A stretch of 64,000 nt of DNA, from positions 9,685,273 to 9,749,272 of the forward strand of contig CM020510.1 in NCBI GenBank assembly GCA_009823395.1, written 5' to 3'. Positions 1 to 12,979 of this stretch are shown here, piece by piece. This DNA comes from Thamnaconus septentrionalis (Eukaryota; Chordata; Actinopteri; Tetraodontiformes; Monacanthidae). Position 1 is the first letter of the stretch. Each line of letters starts with the position of its first letter. The notes under the pieces are model-generated. The model saw only the letters and a program-made list of their open reading frames with translations, was not told the origin of the DNA and searched no databases. A program made the position numbers and the translations under genes.

Positions 1-1330
1 GATGATATATTCCTGTGAAGCGCCTCATGAATCCTTCATCAGCGCATCTGAACACTGATCAGATTGAGTATTAGCCCGAAGGCTGGGCTCGAGAGAAGAG
101 AAAATCCAGCTCTTCACACGAGAGCAGACGGGGCGATGCGAGAGTGGCCGCTAAGACGGAGGCACAAGAGAAGCAGCCCAGGTTAACTTTTGTCTTTTGT
201 GCAGTGGCCGTTGTTGAAAACAATAGGGAGCTTATAGTCACTGGTTTGTTGCAAATCAAACTGCTTGGCATCAAATTTAAAGGCGTCTCGTATATATTAA
301 TGCCCACCAAGTGGTGAGAAATCCTCCAAGGAGGAGTAAGCCGAGGGTCTATGGACAATATCACACAAAGTGGGATATTGAGATACTGATGACGAGGATG
401 CTAAACCTGTGCTAAACTGAGCTCTGACGAATAACGTACTTGGAAAAATTCTCCATACAAAAGTTCTGTAACGGCAATATGCATCAATCAACACCCGCAA
501 ACATGAGTAAAGTGCATTCTTGCTTGCACCACATTCCAGAAAATGTTCAAAAGCACCCGACTCTGAAAACCAGCTCTTTGTGATGTCACAAAGGGCACCT
601 CACGGCCACATTGTTTTTGTTCCCTACCAAACACCTGGTTTTTATCAGGCTGTAAACAGAGGTCTGAATATTCTGTTCTCTTGTGATCTATTCTGTTAAA
701 AAATTGAGCAAGGCTGGTCCACTCGAGGATTTTCCATTTTCGAGAATTTTCCATTTTCCTGGAAATAAGAAAATTATTGGACCTTTAACAGAAGTGGATA
801 CTTTTGGCTTTTCCCTCCAGGGGTCGCCACAGCCAGTTGATTATCATGTTCTCTTTGGCTCAGGTTTTTACGTCGGATGCCCTTCCAAACGCAACCCTTG
901 CATTCGTCCGGCCTTGACGACCAGGCTCGAGGAGCGCCCCCTTGAGGCTGAGCCTTGAGGCTAGGCCCCAGTCACCATTTGTTTGACGATTAGGGTATAA
1001 AAACAAATCTTTGCATTTTAGAAAGTCCTGGAAAATATCATAATCCCCCTTTTTTGGTGGGAAAACTGCAAATCCAAACTGGAAAGTCGAATTGTGGATA
1101 TCTAATTCATAATGCCTTCAAGATGGAGGGAGTAATTCACTGTGTTAAGCAGAACGTCTTGCACTAATTGTTGTGCCAACACTTGGGACCCTCTGCTGCT
1201 GCTCCCTGGCCCGCGGATTTATTCGGAGTTTGTCACGAGCGCCAGCGACACATTGCAGCCTGGTCGCAGTTGTAGCTTTTGTCTAAACAGGTGCACCGAT
1301 TTATTCTACACTCCCCCGCCCACCCCACCC
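1..1330. other. Non-coding flank with one repeat fragment
   Basis: I see no exon with coding character and good splice sites here. The only recognisable item is the repeat fragment at about 793-957. The short open frames are unconserved-looking and end at random stops. Confidence 0.5.
793..957 (+). repeat. Dispersed teleost repeat fragment (SINE-like)
   Basis: The stretch carries the phrases 'ggggtcgccacagc' and 'ggatgcccttcc', which I recall as a recurrent block in dispersed teleost repeats. No terminal repeats or target duplications are visible, so this looks like an internal or 3' fragment. The class is uncertain; the match is from memory. Confidence 0.4.
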
Positions 1331-1940
<610 letters not shown>

Positions 1941-4900
1941 GCATGGACTCTCTCCCACTGTGACTGTTTAATTAGTCACCAATGTCTGTGTCAGTGTTAC
2001 GCCGCCGCCGCTGCCCGGAACTCCCCCGGTGACAAACTTGTTGCCAAAGTAACACACGTCTGCAGATCCGCTCGATGCCGATGGGGGCGGCTTAAAGAGT
2101 TCAGGGGTTGATTGAATTGTTTACAGCTCCGCTCTCCCTACCACCACCCTTTTTTTTTTCTCCGTTTTCAGTTGGGAAATATAGCATCGTTTATGTCGGC
2201 GCAGCCTCTTTTTCCTCTTTGGCACGTATCTGAGATGACTAACGGTGCAGACGGTGGCTCGGCGCCTCCAGACGACACTGTGAATATCAAAAGGATTGAT
2301 CAAAGCCTTTATTAGCTACACCCATATAAATGGACGCCCTCACTCGGGCTCCTTTGTACTCTTTTTAGTGGGGAGTAGGGGTGTGAATCTGACATTTCCA
2401 GCTCTGCTTTCGCTTATTTGCTGATGACATGTTTTTTTTTCCTTTTTCTTTTTTTGACCAGCCGCTGAAACTCGTGTGATTTTTCGCTTTCATTTTTTTT
2501 TCAAGCTCAGCCTATACCCACTATCCTCGCAGAGACTCCCAGCATTAAAGTTAGACACAGCGCAAGCGTTAAGAGACGATCAAACAGACAGCGACTAAAG
2601 TGATTGGAGAGTCCAGATTTAAAAATTCTATTTTCTTTCCCCTCATCTTTCACTATTCTTTATTTATTCCCAGTGTTTTGCTTGGGGTTGAAATTGTTTT
2701 ATCATTTCATCATTGCTCAATCTTAGAATTATTTTTTAAGCTGGAAGGAGCGTCTCCTGGCAAGACTGCACATTGCAAAGAAATAATCGCGTGTTGGCGC
2801 GTATCATATAGCATCGTGCCTTTGCTCATGCCGTCAATTTATCTTCAACAAAGTAAAATTGCGTTCAGACTGGCAGGCGAGGCGATGAAAGAAGGTGACT
2901 TCTTTCTGTCACTCTGCAAACATTTTTCACTCGTCTGCGTCTTCCATCTGGGAAAGGCCGCCCTCATGTTAATTCTCGTTTTTCTGATGTCCCACCTGAT
3001 CTCAAATCTTTCTTCTACCAGCTGCCACATCAGAGTAAAAAATCCCTGAGCAGAACCACGTCCTCGACCGCCACCATGCAAGAGAACCTGCTCTGTGTGT
3101 AAATAGAAGTGCTTATCATTAGTAAATATACTAAGCTATACACACCAATTGGTTTTCTAATCCCGTTTTTTTTTTTTTTCCAATTGATTTGTGTGACTGT
3201 GTCACACTGGCAAGACCAGTTTGTAGGTCCAGCACCAGTGATGCACAGTCCCCACTTTGTTTTGGAGCTGTATCTGAAATTCCACAGCAGTTTCACGGGC
3301 AGGCATGACTGCGCTCTTCCACCGGCTACACTGCCCCCCAGAGGCCGCTCGATGTAGCTGCGCCTCCGTCGCTGATTATACCTCTCTAACCTTGACAGGC
3401 CTCTCCGATCAAGGCTGCTGTGTTTATGCACCTCGTCTCCTTCTGAAGAAGTATTTTTCTGCTCAGATCTGAATATCCCTCTGAGTGCAGCTCTTATCCT
3501 CTCCATCCAAATCCACATGTCTCACATCCCCTCGTTCTTTGTTTAGCAGCGTTGACCTTGGTTTGCGGGACACAGTCTCATCAAGGTGCGGACAAGTGCC
3601 TCTGCGTCTGAGGTTTTTCCTTTTTTTTTGAGAAAGGGATAAACCTGGAGTCGTCTCCAGCATGTGTGATCTCTTTAACGTCATTAATCTCCAGTTGTCA
3701 TCTCTTCCTCTCTCTCCCCTCTCGTTGTCTTTCTCTCACTTTCCCCTCTTAGGTCTACATCCCCTGCAGAACAGCCATTGTCCTGGCCAACGAGGAGATA
3801 GATTACTGTTATTAGAGGGCGATTGTCTCCAGAGACACCAGCATCGGGAATGGATTTCAACCACAAACCGAGTGTTAACAATCACCTTCATCTTCGCGTC
3901 AGCCTTCTTTACACACCGACTAACCGACTTTTTGGCGTTCGCTTCTTCTTTTCCCGAATGGCGGCGGGGAATTGAAAAGGGGGGGGGGGCGCTTGTAAGA
4001 TTCTGTGTAACCCCATTTACAATTGATTGCTCCATTTGGGACATGTCCAGCCTAACTAGAAGCTCGACGCTAAAACTCACAACCCTGCCAAGTCCATCCA
4101 CCAGTGGCCAGCAGCTATTTATAGGCTATGTTGAATTTCGTGTGTGTGTTCGCGCGCGCGTCTGTGTAAGACAGCTAAACGGAGGGGAGCGCGGCTTCCC
4201 TCTGCCACATCCTCAACATATTAACGCTCAGGAGAACAAGATCATTTCTGCAGTACATTTATCTGAGTTGAACCGTTTTACTTGGTTTTTGTGTTTAAAA
4301 ATGGAAAGAAAGAAAAAAGTCAAAGATGCAAAGCGATTTATGGCAGCCTATTAGCAGGCTTTCAATCACAACCGAAGCATCTTGGTTAATTTACACTGTG
4401 GGACTCTGTTCGCACAAAAGTATTGTAATTTGCACAACGTAATGAGTAGTTTAGAATTTTTTTTTTTTTAATGGGTGTCTTAAAGAGTTTTGATGTTCGG
4501 ATTTATGCAGCTACTGGGAGCATTTATTGCATTATTTATAGCCTCGTTATTAAGCGATAACTCGCAACAACTGCGTAGCGATAAATTCATTTGGATCTTT
4601 CAACGTGTGTTGCCTAATGGCAGTTTTTGCTGAATGGCCCTCTTTTTCTTTTCTTTTTTAACAACTGATGAACTTTTCTCCAATAGTGACTTTGCCAAGA
4701 TGCTAAAACAAGTCAGGCTAGGCGCCGGCAATCATCACATCATTCTTTTGCGCCAGAGGGCGGGAAAATCAGTGTGTACAATCCACACCCACACATCCAC
4801 CCACACACACACACCTACACACTTGAGTACTTGAAAGGCGGCGGCATTAAAGTTCACTGCATCCCCACCCGGGATTGCTGCCACGCGGAAAACCAACCCA

Positions 4901-7900
4901 AACTCTCAGTCGAGGAGAAGACGCACCCTCTGCCAATTAGCTCCAGCGACACCCGATGATTGAGCGTCTGAGGGAACAGCTGCGATGCTAATCCCGTCCT
5001 CCCTGTGTGAGAAGGTTATTGATTAACTAAAATGGGCGCGAGTGGAGCGACGTCACTGATGCGAGGTGACGGTTTCAGTGTTCTTGCCGAGCTCACTCAT
5101 TCGGGCAAACATCATTAAAACGGCCTCTCACAACGAGAGGTCCACTTGTTTGGGGGTGTTTTCTTCTTTTTTCAATGCAAATCACTGTGATTGTTGATGC
5201 GTTTCCAACTTTTTTTCTTTTCTTATTTTTTTTTTTTCGTTTCTGCAGTCTCCCACCCAAAACAAAAGTCCCTTGTGGCCTCACGAAAGGATGGCTTTTT
5301 GATCATTTTCTGTATTTTCTGTTTTTTTTCCCCCCAATCCATTGCTGTTGTATTTGAAACATGAGCTGATTTTGGGCATCCCAGATAAAAGCCAATGCCT
5401 TGATTTACTGCCACAGATACTGTAATTCTGTGATCCACACCTCCAGTACAAGTGCAGATTTTCAGCCATTTAAGTGTGCATTATGGCATATGGCAGGTTT
5501 TGATCTTCATCCCCTGCAGGTGAGGAAAACCAATTAATATTCAGGGCTCATCTTTTCTGTGTTGATCCAAAACTATCACGAACATGAACGTTTCTTTTTT
5601 TCTCCTTCCATTTCTTTTTTCTTTTTTTTTTTGCACAACAACAAAGCATTCGAAAGCGCCTCCTAGAAAAGCGCAGAGTAGAATTTCTCTGCATACATTT
5701 CAAACGACGATGATGATTTGGGACCGAAGTGTACGGTGTAATCATCTCTCATCTGACCCCATGTCACCGTCATTTTATCACTGTCAAAATCAATCGTCTG
5801 CTTTCCATTCCCAAAAGTATAAATGACTCACTTTCTTTTTGGGTCGTGTTAGTAAGAATTTTTTTTTTCTTTTTTTTTTTCCTATGCTGCACAGGAAACA
5901 CAAATGAGCTCAGTGTGTTCTCTCTTGCACCTTTATGGAAATGTGGACACTTCATCCTGTAGAGTATATTGTTATGGTATTCCATCACCAGAAAATTGTG
6001 TTGTCCTCCCCTCTCCCTTCTTTTTGGTCCTCATAGTCAGACACTCGGATGTTTGTTTTCACATGTTTGGTCACCTTTTTTGTTGATGGTACTCTGAAAT
6101 TCTCACAATGGTGTTTGAGGCCTGTCAACGATGAGAGATGCATATAAAAATAAAAAACGATATATCTAGCCAACTCAGACGTGTGTGGTCGTTATTTTCG
6201 TGCTGTCAACACTCCAGGTGTCTGAGAGAATAATGATCTCATAATTAGCAAGTTGTTTCAGCCTATTAAGACTTTATCGCTTCAGATTTGTTGCTACTTT
6301 AAACTTCCCGAGCAAACTTTTCAGAGACTAATTAATTAACTAATGAATAACACAAGGCTGCGTGAGCAAACAAAGGCACTTGCACAACCCTAATAAATGC
6401 TGTTCGAGATGCTCAAGAGGCTCCTTGAAAATGGCGATAACGGACCTTGAAATGTCACTCTGCAACGTTTATGGTGGATTGCTGGGGGGGGCGGAATTCA
6501 AATAAAGATTGTGAAAAACGACAAAAGAGAAGTTTCCTCCCCATCCGGTGGCCGCGGAGGCTGTGAAATGCAATGCGACTTACCTCAGCGATTCCCAATA
6601 TATGATGTAAGCGGAATGAAAGACGGCTCATCAGACCATAATGCTTTCCTTTCCGAGGCGTCTGGACTTTGTGCTCTACTTTCACTTTGTGCGCCGGCCG
6701 GCATCGACGGTTCTGTGACAGGCAGTTGGGGGAAGTTCACAGTGTTTGCCAAATGCGCTGATTCAATGCTGCGGTAATTTTTGTGGCGTTTCCGGCGCTG
6801 AAATATCCAATAAATGCAAATCCTCACCTCCCGGGGAAAAAAAAAGAAACAACCCTATGACCATCTTCAAAAATACAATCCACTGTTATTTGATAATATT
6901 CAGGTCCTTTGACCATGGATTTTTTTTTTTGTGAGTAATACTGTCAAATTCTCCACTGCAGAACCCTCATGCAACACCCTGCAAAGTGTGACCTAAGGAC
7001 TTCTGCAAGTTCAATCAACACCTCTCTGGAACAGCCTCTCGGTGCATGAACGTCACGTTACTCAGACAAGCGGTTTTATGCAGCCGACAACAACCCACCG
7101 AGGCACGGCTGCAATTGACTATGCGGGGCATGAGCACCAGTGTTTTGTCGCATGTGAGAGGTTTTCACCAGCAGCCCTGAAAGCGCAAACTATATTCTGT
7201 GTTGCAGCAGTTTGCCTTTTTGTTGTTTTTTTTTTTAATATTAAGGTAGTAAGGGAGGAAAAAACACCTTGAGGGAAAGATTCCAGAAAATGCAATATTG
7301 TGGAAGGCAGGATTGGGGGCAGAGATGCAGGGAAGAAGTGCGTGTTTGCACAGTGTGACCCATGAGTCTGCGTCAGTCAGAAGGGTTTTTCTGCATCGAC
7401 TGCTGCAGCTGCAGTAAAAGCGAGCTTGCATGATATTCAGTGGCGCTTTCCATACGGACAGCAAGCACAGGCAGATGCAAGCGTCTGAAAATAACAAACG
7501 TTCATTTTATTATCGCATATTAATTATTGAAATGCGTCTTAGGTGAAGTCAGTTTTAATCTGCTGCCATACTATAGAGACAATTGAGCTGACGAGATTCT
7601 AAATTGCGTGGGGGAGGAGCTGGAGGGGTGTGTTAGAGTTTAACATCCATTAAAAAGCAATAACATTTTACTGGAACGTGTACTTCTGATCATTAGCACT
7701 GACTTATAACAGTCTTTTAAATTAGTATAATGTAAAAAAAAAAAAAAAAAAAAAAGACAAGTTCAACAACCATGTTCTGTGCACACCTTCTGTGCAGGCA
7801 GCAGGTGTGTCATCATTCATGAGGTGGATCCGAGAACATACACACGTTAGCCGCTAATTCCTTGTTCGGTGTCCAGTCGGTCAATTAGTCAGGATGATAT

Positions 7901-9739
7901 TTGGTGCAATTGGCGCCCTGCGCTCATGGCCACAAACACAAATGCACAGCTTTATCCCTGTTAATGGGACAACTATATAAATATCTACTACAACCCCTGG
8001 AATGTTTTATGTTTGGTTTTAACAACTTTTTGCACATACACACCCCGTGTAACTAGCAAAAAAATAATTTCAGTAACATCAAGCTACAGTCAAGCCCGTG
8101 CAGACAAAACACCAAAGGTGCTTTCACAGTGGGATCGATCGGCTGTGCTCAGAAACTATAGGAGCCTTTCCTCTTTGGACGTATGTGAACACAACAATCT
8201 CATTCTCATGCGGAACAGAACAGCTAAGTCAAGTCAGTCGTCGGCTTAATTCCCTTCGAACCCTGGAGCTGTTTGTTTTGCAGTGAGAAGACAACCGACA
8301 CTGCAACTGCAACAAATAGCCTCATCCTCTGCCTGGGAGGATCCCTGGTCAGTATGGACAACATGGTCAAAAACCTCTATGCAAAGACTTCACAGCTCCG
8401 CATTGCTTCACCCCTTCTTGGTTTTACAAACTTTGTTGTTTCTCTTCTTTTTTGGCCACATGTTGATTTTGTGATGAATGAGACGTTGACATGAAGGAAT
8501 GAGAAGAGCCCAGCGAGGGTGAGGTGTCTTTTTTTTTTTTTTTTACCTAGTCCATTAATATGATAAGGCCTCCTCTTATTAGCTCATGCTACACATAGAG
8601 TAAGAGAAATTAAACCAAGTTGAAGGATTGTTGGGTGTTCAGAATTCCTGTTCTAATGATAATGTAAACAAACTGTGCAAATAATGGATGCACATTGTTG
8701 AAAACTACATTTCACATGTACAATTTCCAAACAGTGGATTATTTCCTTGCAACCTGAGAAATATAATGATTGTCAGGTGATCATATGCAGTTTATAGACA
8801 CCGGCAGCATGTGACTCTCTATGTGAAACGGTGCAGCTATTGGCCCAAGAGGAGACATTTAATATTCCCTTCGTCATGGCGTTATTCATCTCTATGCAGA
8901 ACACTTGCACAGGGGACCCAACGTGTTGCCCATTCTCCATCGCACGCTGTAATTTAGTGAAGTCTCCCGACATCTTACATCTATTCAACCCTCATTTGTT
9001 ACAGCTTGAATGAAAAGCGTCAGTCCTTTAACCCCCCCGAGTGTGTGAGCTGCCAAACACTAGAAATGGCATTGTGAAGAATCCCCCCTCATTTCTCACA
9101 TCTGAGGGTTGTTAAGTTGTTAAGCCGGAAGAGGATACACAATTCACCGCAAGCGTAATGTATCTACACGTGAGCGAAATCTTATATTTTCGGGGCAAAC
9201 ATTCCTTAACCCTCCATCTCTTGGGCCCACGGGAAGCGCATTAGTCTCAAAATCACTGTCGAACACCGGCCCCTATTTATCAAGGCAACGTGCAATTGGC
9301 CCACAGGGTGGGCAGCACTCAACCATAAATCTGGAAATGTCAGCTAAGGCGGCGAACAGCACCTCTTGTACCAATTATGTCTCTGTACTTTGATATATGT
9401 AGCGGTTAAAGCAAGAAGGAAGTCATGAAGCTGCACATATATGCAGATCTCCACAATAACTACTTCAGTTTTTTTTTTTACTACTGTTCACATGTGACAT
9501 CTTGCTTTTGTTTACTTTGTGCTCTGAGGTAAAGTCTTTGCACTGAGTGGTTCTTCTTAGGCCACGGAGTGCGACTGAAATAAGGATTAGGTCATCACGG
9601 TCTCACAGCAACGGCCAACCAGCCACTACTTTACAGTAAAAGTCAAATTTGTGGTGACTTGACGTCCATCCACCTTCTATCACCACGGCACCAACAACAA
9701 GAGACAAATATTTTAAGATAGTGGTATTCATACTGGGCG
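1941..9739. other. Long AT-rich intergenic region, no gene seen
   Basis: About 7.8 kb of AT-rich sequence with many homopolymer T and A runs (for example 7735-7755 and 8528-8544). Every open frame is short and lacks recognisable domains or exon boundaries. Several TAATTA-type homeobox-like motifs occur (for example 6240 and 6330), so conserved enhancers are possible but cannot be shown from one sequence. Confidence 0.5.
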
Positions 9740-10065
9740 ACAATGTGGCACAGTGGTTAAGAAGGTTGTGGGTTCAATTCCATGCCAGTGGAGTTTGCAT
9801 GTTTTCCCCGTGTCTGCGTGGGTTCTCTCCGGGTTCTCCGGCTACCTCCCACAGTCCAAAAACATGCATGTACAGTGAATTGGGAACTCTAAATTGTCCA
9901 TATGCGAACGGCTGTTTGTCTCTATGTGGCCCTGCGATGAACTGGCGACTTGTCCAGGGTGTACCCAGGGTCAGGGTGTACCCAGGGTGTACCCAGGGTG
10001 TACCCTGTCTTCGCCCTATGACCCTGAGCTCAGGAAGCAGCGGGTATTTAAAATGGATGGATGGA
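9740..10065 (+). mobile_element. tRNA-derived SINE, plus orientation, internally rearranged
   Basis: The pol III A box (TGGCACAGTGG, 9746-9756) and B box (GGTTCAATTCC, 9771-9781) lie only 14 bp apart. In the full-length copy at 12596-12969 the spacing is longer, so the tRNA-like head has a deletion here. The body follows the same consensus ('cacagtccaaaaacatgcat', then 'gatgaactggcgacttgtcc') and ends in a GGAT-type tail. Near 9955-10010 an 11-bp unit, agggtgtaccc, has expanded in tandem. No clear target duplication is visible. Confidence 0.85.
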
Positions 10066-10379
10066 TATTCTCACACCTAGAGACACTTTGGAGTTGCCAC
10101 TCAACCTGGACCTGCATGTCCTCAAAGTGTGGAAGAAGCCAGTGGTGTAACTGGGAGAAGATGCAAATTCCTCAGCTGGCCTTTTTCTAACAGTGCCAGC
10201 AGAATTGCCTCAAAATACCTGGATAGCAGCACATTGTGTTACCCACCGTCACCGCTTGAGCTGAAGTCGCTGCCTTGAAAGTGAATGGGTATTTATTTGG
10301 CAAGACCGCCATCTTGCGGTAACAGCTCGTGGTTACAAAAAAAAAAAAAAAAAAAAAAAACTTGTCCTCAGACTGAAGA

Positions 10380-10790
10380 AGCAAGGCGGAAACTCCATAC
10401 GGGGAGCTAGTTCATAACCTCGTTGTACCTTCCATCTACTGGGGCGGCTGACATCATGAGAGCTCGGTGCTGAGTGAGGGAGCCAGCTGCGTGGGTTTGG
10501 TGTCGCTGCGGAAAAGGGTAAGACTTTCCCACACGTTCGATTAACACTCACAAACTCTGTCGAGGCGCCTCGAAGCGGGGGAGCAAAACGTCGACGCGGC
10601 TTCCCCGAGAAAGGCAGAGTCAGGTCGGCGCACATGGTGGCAGAGCCAGGCGTCGGATCGGGGCGGGCTTTGAAAGACAGATGGTGCAATGAAGCGACCT
10701 CCGACGGCTTCCTTCCTTCCTACCATGTTCGCTTTGGCCGATAAATAACAGTGCAGAATTACCTCGCCGACAACGCGGAGATGCTAAACG
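10380..10790. promoter_or_regulatory. CpG-rich block; possible slc7a1 promoter and leader exon
   Basis: This is the only GC- and CpG-rich block in the first 14 kb. On the plus strand a strong splice donor (AAAAGG|GTAAGA) follows position 10517. The slc7a1 start exon begins at 14541 after an AG acceptor, so a leader exon must exist upstream, and this block is the best candidate. Open frames on the minus strand (10333-10853) resemble no protein I recognise. Transcript data would decide. Confidence 0.25.
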
Positions 10791-10792
10791 TG

Positions 10793-10838
10793 AAGAAGAA
10801 GAAGAAGAAGAAGAAGAAGAAGAAGAAGAAGAAGAAGA
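10793..10838. repeat. (GAA)n microsatellite
   Basis: A perfect GAA run of about 15 copies beside the CpG-rich block. On the minus strand it reads as poly-Ser in one frame, which is an artefact. Confidence 0.95.
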
Positions 10839-11400
10839 CTTTGTAGTCAACAAGAAGTTTTGCCATTTTTATCGTGGCGGTGTCTACTCGCGTTTATCTA
10901 CTGTTACGATCGTTTTTTCACGCGCGCTTTACTGTGTGTGCGCGTGCGTGCGTGTGTGTGTGGAGGTGGTGTTAAAACGAGTTCATTCAAAGTAAGGGAC
11001 GTAAATAGAGGGGCGGGGCTGTTGGCCCCCCTTACATGCGGGGTTTTCTGAGTTGAACAAAACATATCAACACAACGTGGACTTATTTCTACGTAAAGAA
11101 AAATAAAAATAAAAATAGATGTTTCTCCTCAGGCTTTCCTTTTTGATCACCTACTCAAGTGTCTCCTCTGTCTCACTCTAATTTGAATCAACACACAGCA
11201 CTAACCAAACACCAAACAATATGGACCCATGGCAGTGCACGTTGTTAAAAAACAAAAAACAAAAAACTAAGAACTGGTTTGTGCATGACTTCCTGCTATA
11301 GAAACAACATGACCTCCTTCTTCAAAGACGTGGTTATTAGTTGTCAATTAGTCAGTGTTGACACCTTCGGGAGATTGATAGCAGTTTTTGTTAATCAAAT
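10839..11400. other. Non-coding, nothing recognised
   Basis: Contains a short GT-rich patch near 10933-10965 and A-rich patches near 11095 and 11250. No exon or mobile element is recognised. Confidence 0.4.
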
Positions 11401-11437
11401 ATATGTATGTATACATATATATATATATATATACATA

Positions 11438-11533
<96 letters not shown>
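11401..11533. repeat. (TA)n microsatellite
   Basis: About 130 bp of TA dinucleotides with minor TAC/TGTA interruptions at the 5' side. Confidence 0.97.
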
Positions 11534-11536
<3 letters not shown>

Positions 11537-11630
11537 CCACCCTCTGATATAGTGTCAACGATTTACATTGCCAATAATATGATCAACGATCCTATTATTG
11601 CCTGTGAAGTGTGTGTGTATTATTCTAAAG

Positions 11631-11960
11631 CAGGGGTCACCAACGTGGTGCCCACAGGCACCAGGTAGCCCCCCAAGGACCACATGAGTAGCCCGCAGGC
11701 CTGTTTGAAAAATTGCGCAACTGGTCAAACTGTGTCAAAAATTCAATTTTATCCAGCCTTGTTAAGTTATTGTTGATAATTAATGAGAAACCATAAACTT
11801 GATAAGTGCCTTCACACTTATCAAGACTTTATTTCATTAATTAATAATATATAACTCAGAGAGTTTGTTATTTCAGGAGAGTCTAGCAAACTGGTAGCCC
11901 TCCATATGATCTCAGGACCCATGAAGTAGCACTCAGTGCCAAGAAAGTTGGTGACTCCTG
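11631..11960. mobile_element. Non-autonomous hAT-type MITE with 8-bp target duplication
   Basis: The element starts CAGGGGTCACCAAC and ends with the inverse of CAGGAGTCACCAAC, giving 14-bp terminal inverted repeats with one mismatch. It is flanked by a perfect 8-bp duplication, TTCTAAAG, at 11623-11630 and 11961-11968. Eight-bp duplications and CAGGGG-type ends are hallmarks of the hAT superfamily. At 330 bp with no reading frame it must have been moved in trans. The intact duplication suggests little rearrangement since insertion. Confidence 0.9.
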
Positions 11961-12185
11961 TTCTAAAGTATAACATCCCATAAGCGCTAGAAAAAGTAGT
12001 TTGTGTCAGTGTATATAAAGCATTCTACTGGCAGTATTTATTTTCGTCCCTATTAATGTTCAAGTTTTATTTGTTGGTTGTTGTTGTTTTATTGACTTTA
12101 AAACGTCTGTTAATCGTGATTTGGATAATTTTGTCTGTAAAGCTCTTCAAATTTGCAAAAGCCATTGTCCCCCACATCGTTTTTT

Positions 12186-12226
12186 TTGTTGTTGTTGTTG
12201 TTGTTGTTGTTGTTATTGTCGTTGTT
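12186..12226. repeat. (TTG)n microsatellite
   Basis: TTG units with a late ATTG/TCG interruption. Confidence 0.9.
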
Positions 12227-12595
12227 ACATTCTGTTCTTTGTAGCTGTGCTGCTACAAGGTCAATGTGGCTCACAAGGTGTCACTAACGCACAAATCTTG
12301 TTGTGCTTGCACAAGCTGCCTGCTTTACGATCTCCGTCATATGGCGTCTGGTTTGATCCCTCCCCAGGAATACCACTTGGGCGGGTGGGCTTTTTGTAGT
12401 GCCTCTAAATAGCACTCTCATGCCAGGTGGAAGCATGGTGGTCCCGTGTGACTCACTGCTGTTGTGTTCTTCAAGTGGAAAACGTGATCACAGATTTGCA
12501 AAAAAAAAAATAATTTAATGACAAACTGAAAATCATTTATTATGCTACATTTATGGTGGCATTGCTGTCCCCATTATGTTTGACGCTCTTTTTCA

Positions 12596-12969
12596 TTCAT
12601 TCATTCATCTTCTATACCCGCTTATTCCAATTCAGGGTCACGGGGGTCTGCTGGAGCCTATCCCAGCTGTCTTAGGGCGAAGGCAGGGTACACCCTGGAC
12701 AAGTCGCCAGTTCATCGCAGGGCCACATAGAGACAAACAACCATTCACACTCACATGCACACCTACGGACAATTTACAGTGTTCAATTGACCTCACATGC
12801 ATGTTTTTGGACTGTGGGAGGAAGCCGGAGAACCCGGAGAGAACCCACGCAGACACAGGGAGAACATGCAAACTCCACACAGAAAGGTCCCAGGCCCGCG
12901 CCCCGGAATCGAACCCACGACCTTCTTGCTGTGAGGCGACAGCGCTAACCACTGCGCCACCGTGTCACA
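12596..12969 (-). mobile_element. Full-length tRNA-derived SINE, minus orientation
   Basis: Read on the minus strand, the head carries a canonical A box (TGGCGCAGTGG) and B box (GGTTCGATTCC). The long family body follows, then a tail of GAAT repeats. A 10-bp direct repeat, CTCTTTTTCA, flanks it (12586-12595 and 12970-12979), as expected from target-primed reverse transcription. It is the most complete of four copies in the window. The tRNA-like head is a promoter remnant, not a tRNA gene. Confidence 0.93.
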
Positions 12970-12979
12970 CTCTTTTTCA

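Noticed and set aside
10333..10853. A minus-strand gene in the CpG-rich block
   Set aside because: Three overlapping frames compete, one is poly-Ser from a GAA repeat, and none resembles a known protein.
12880..12969. A tRNA gene on the minus strand
   Set aside because: The A and B boxes belong to the SINE head; the sequence does not fold as a full tRNA and continues into the SINE body.
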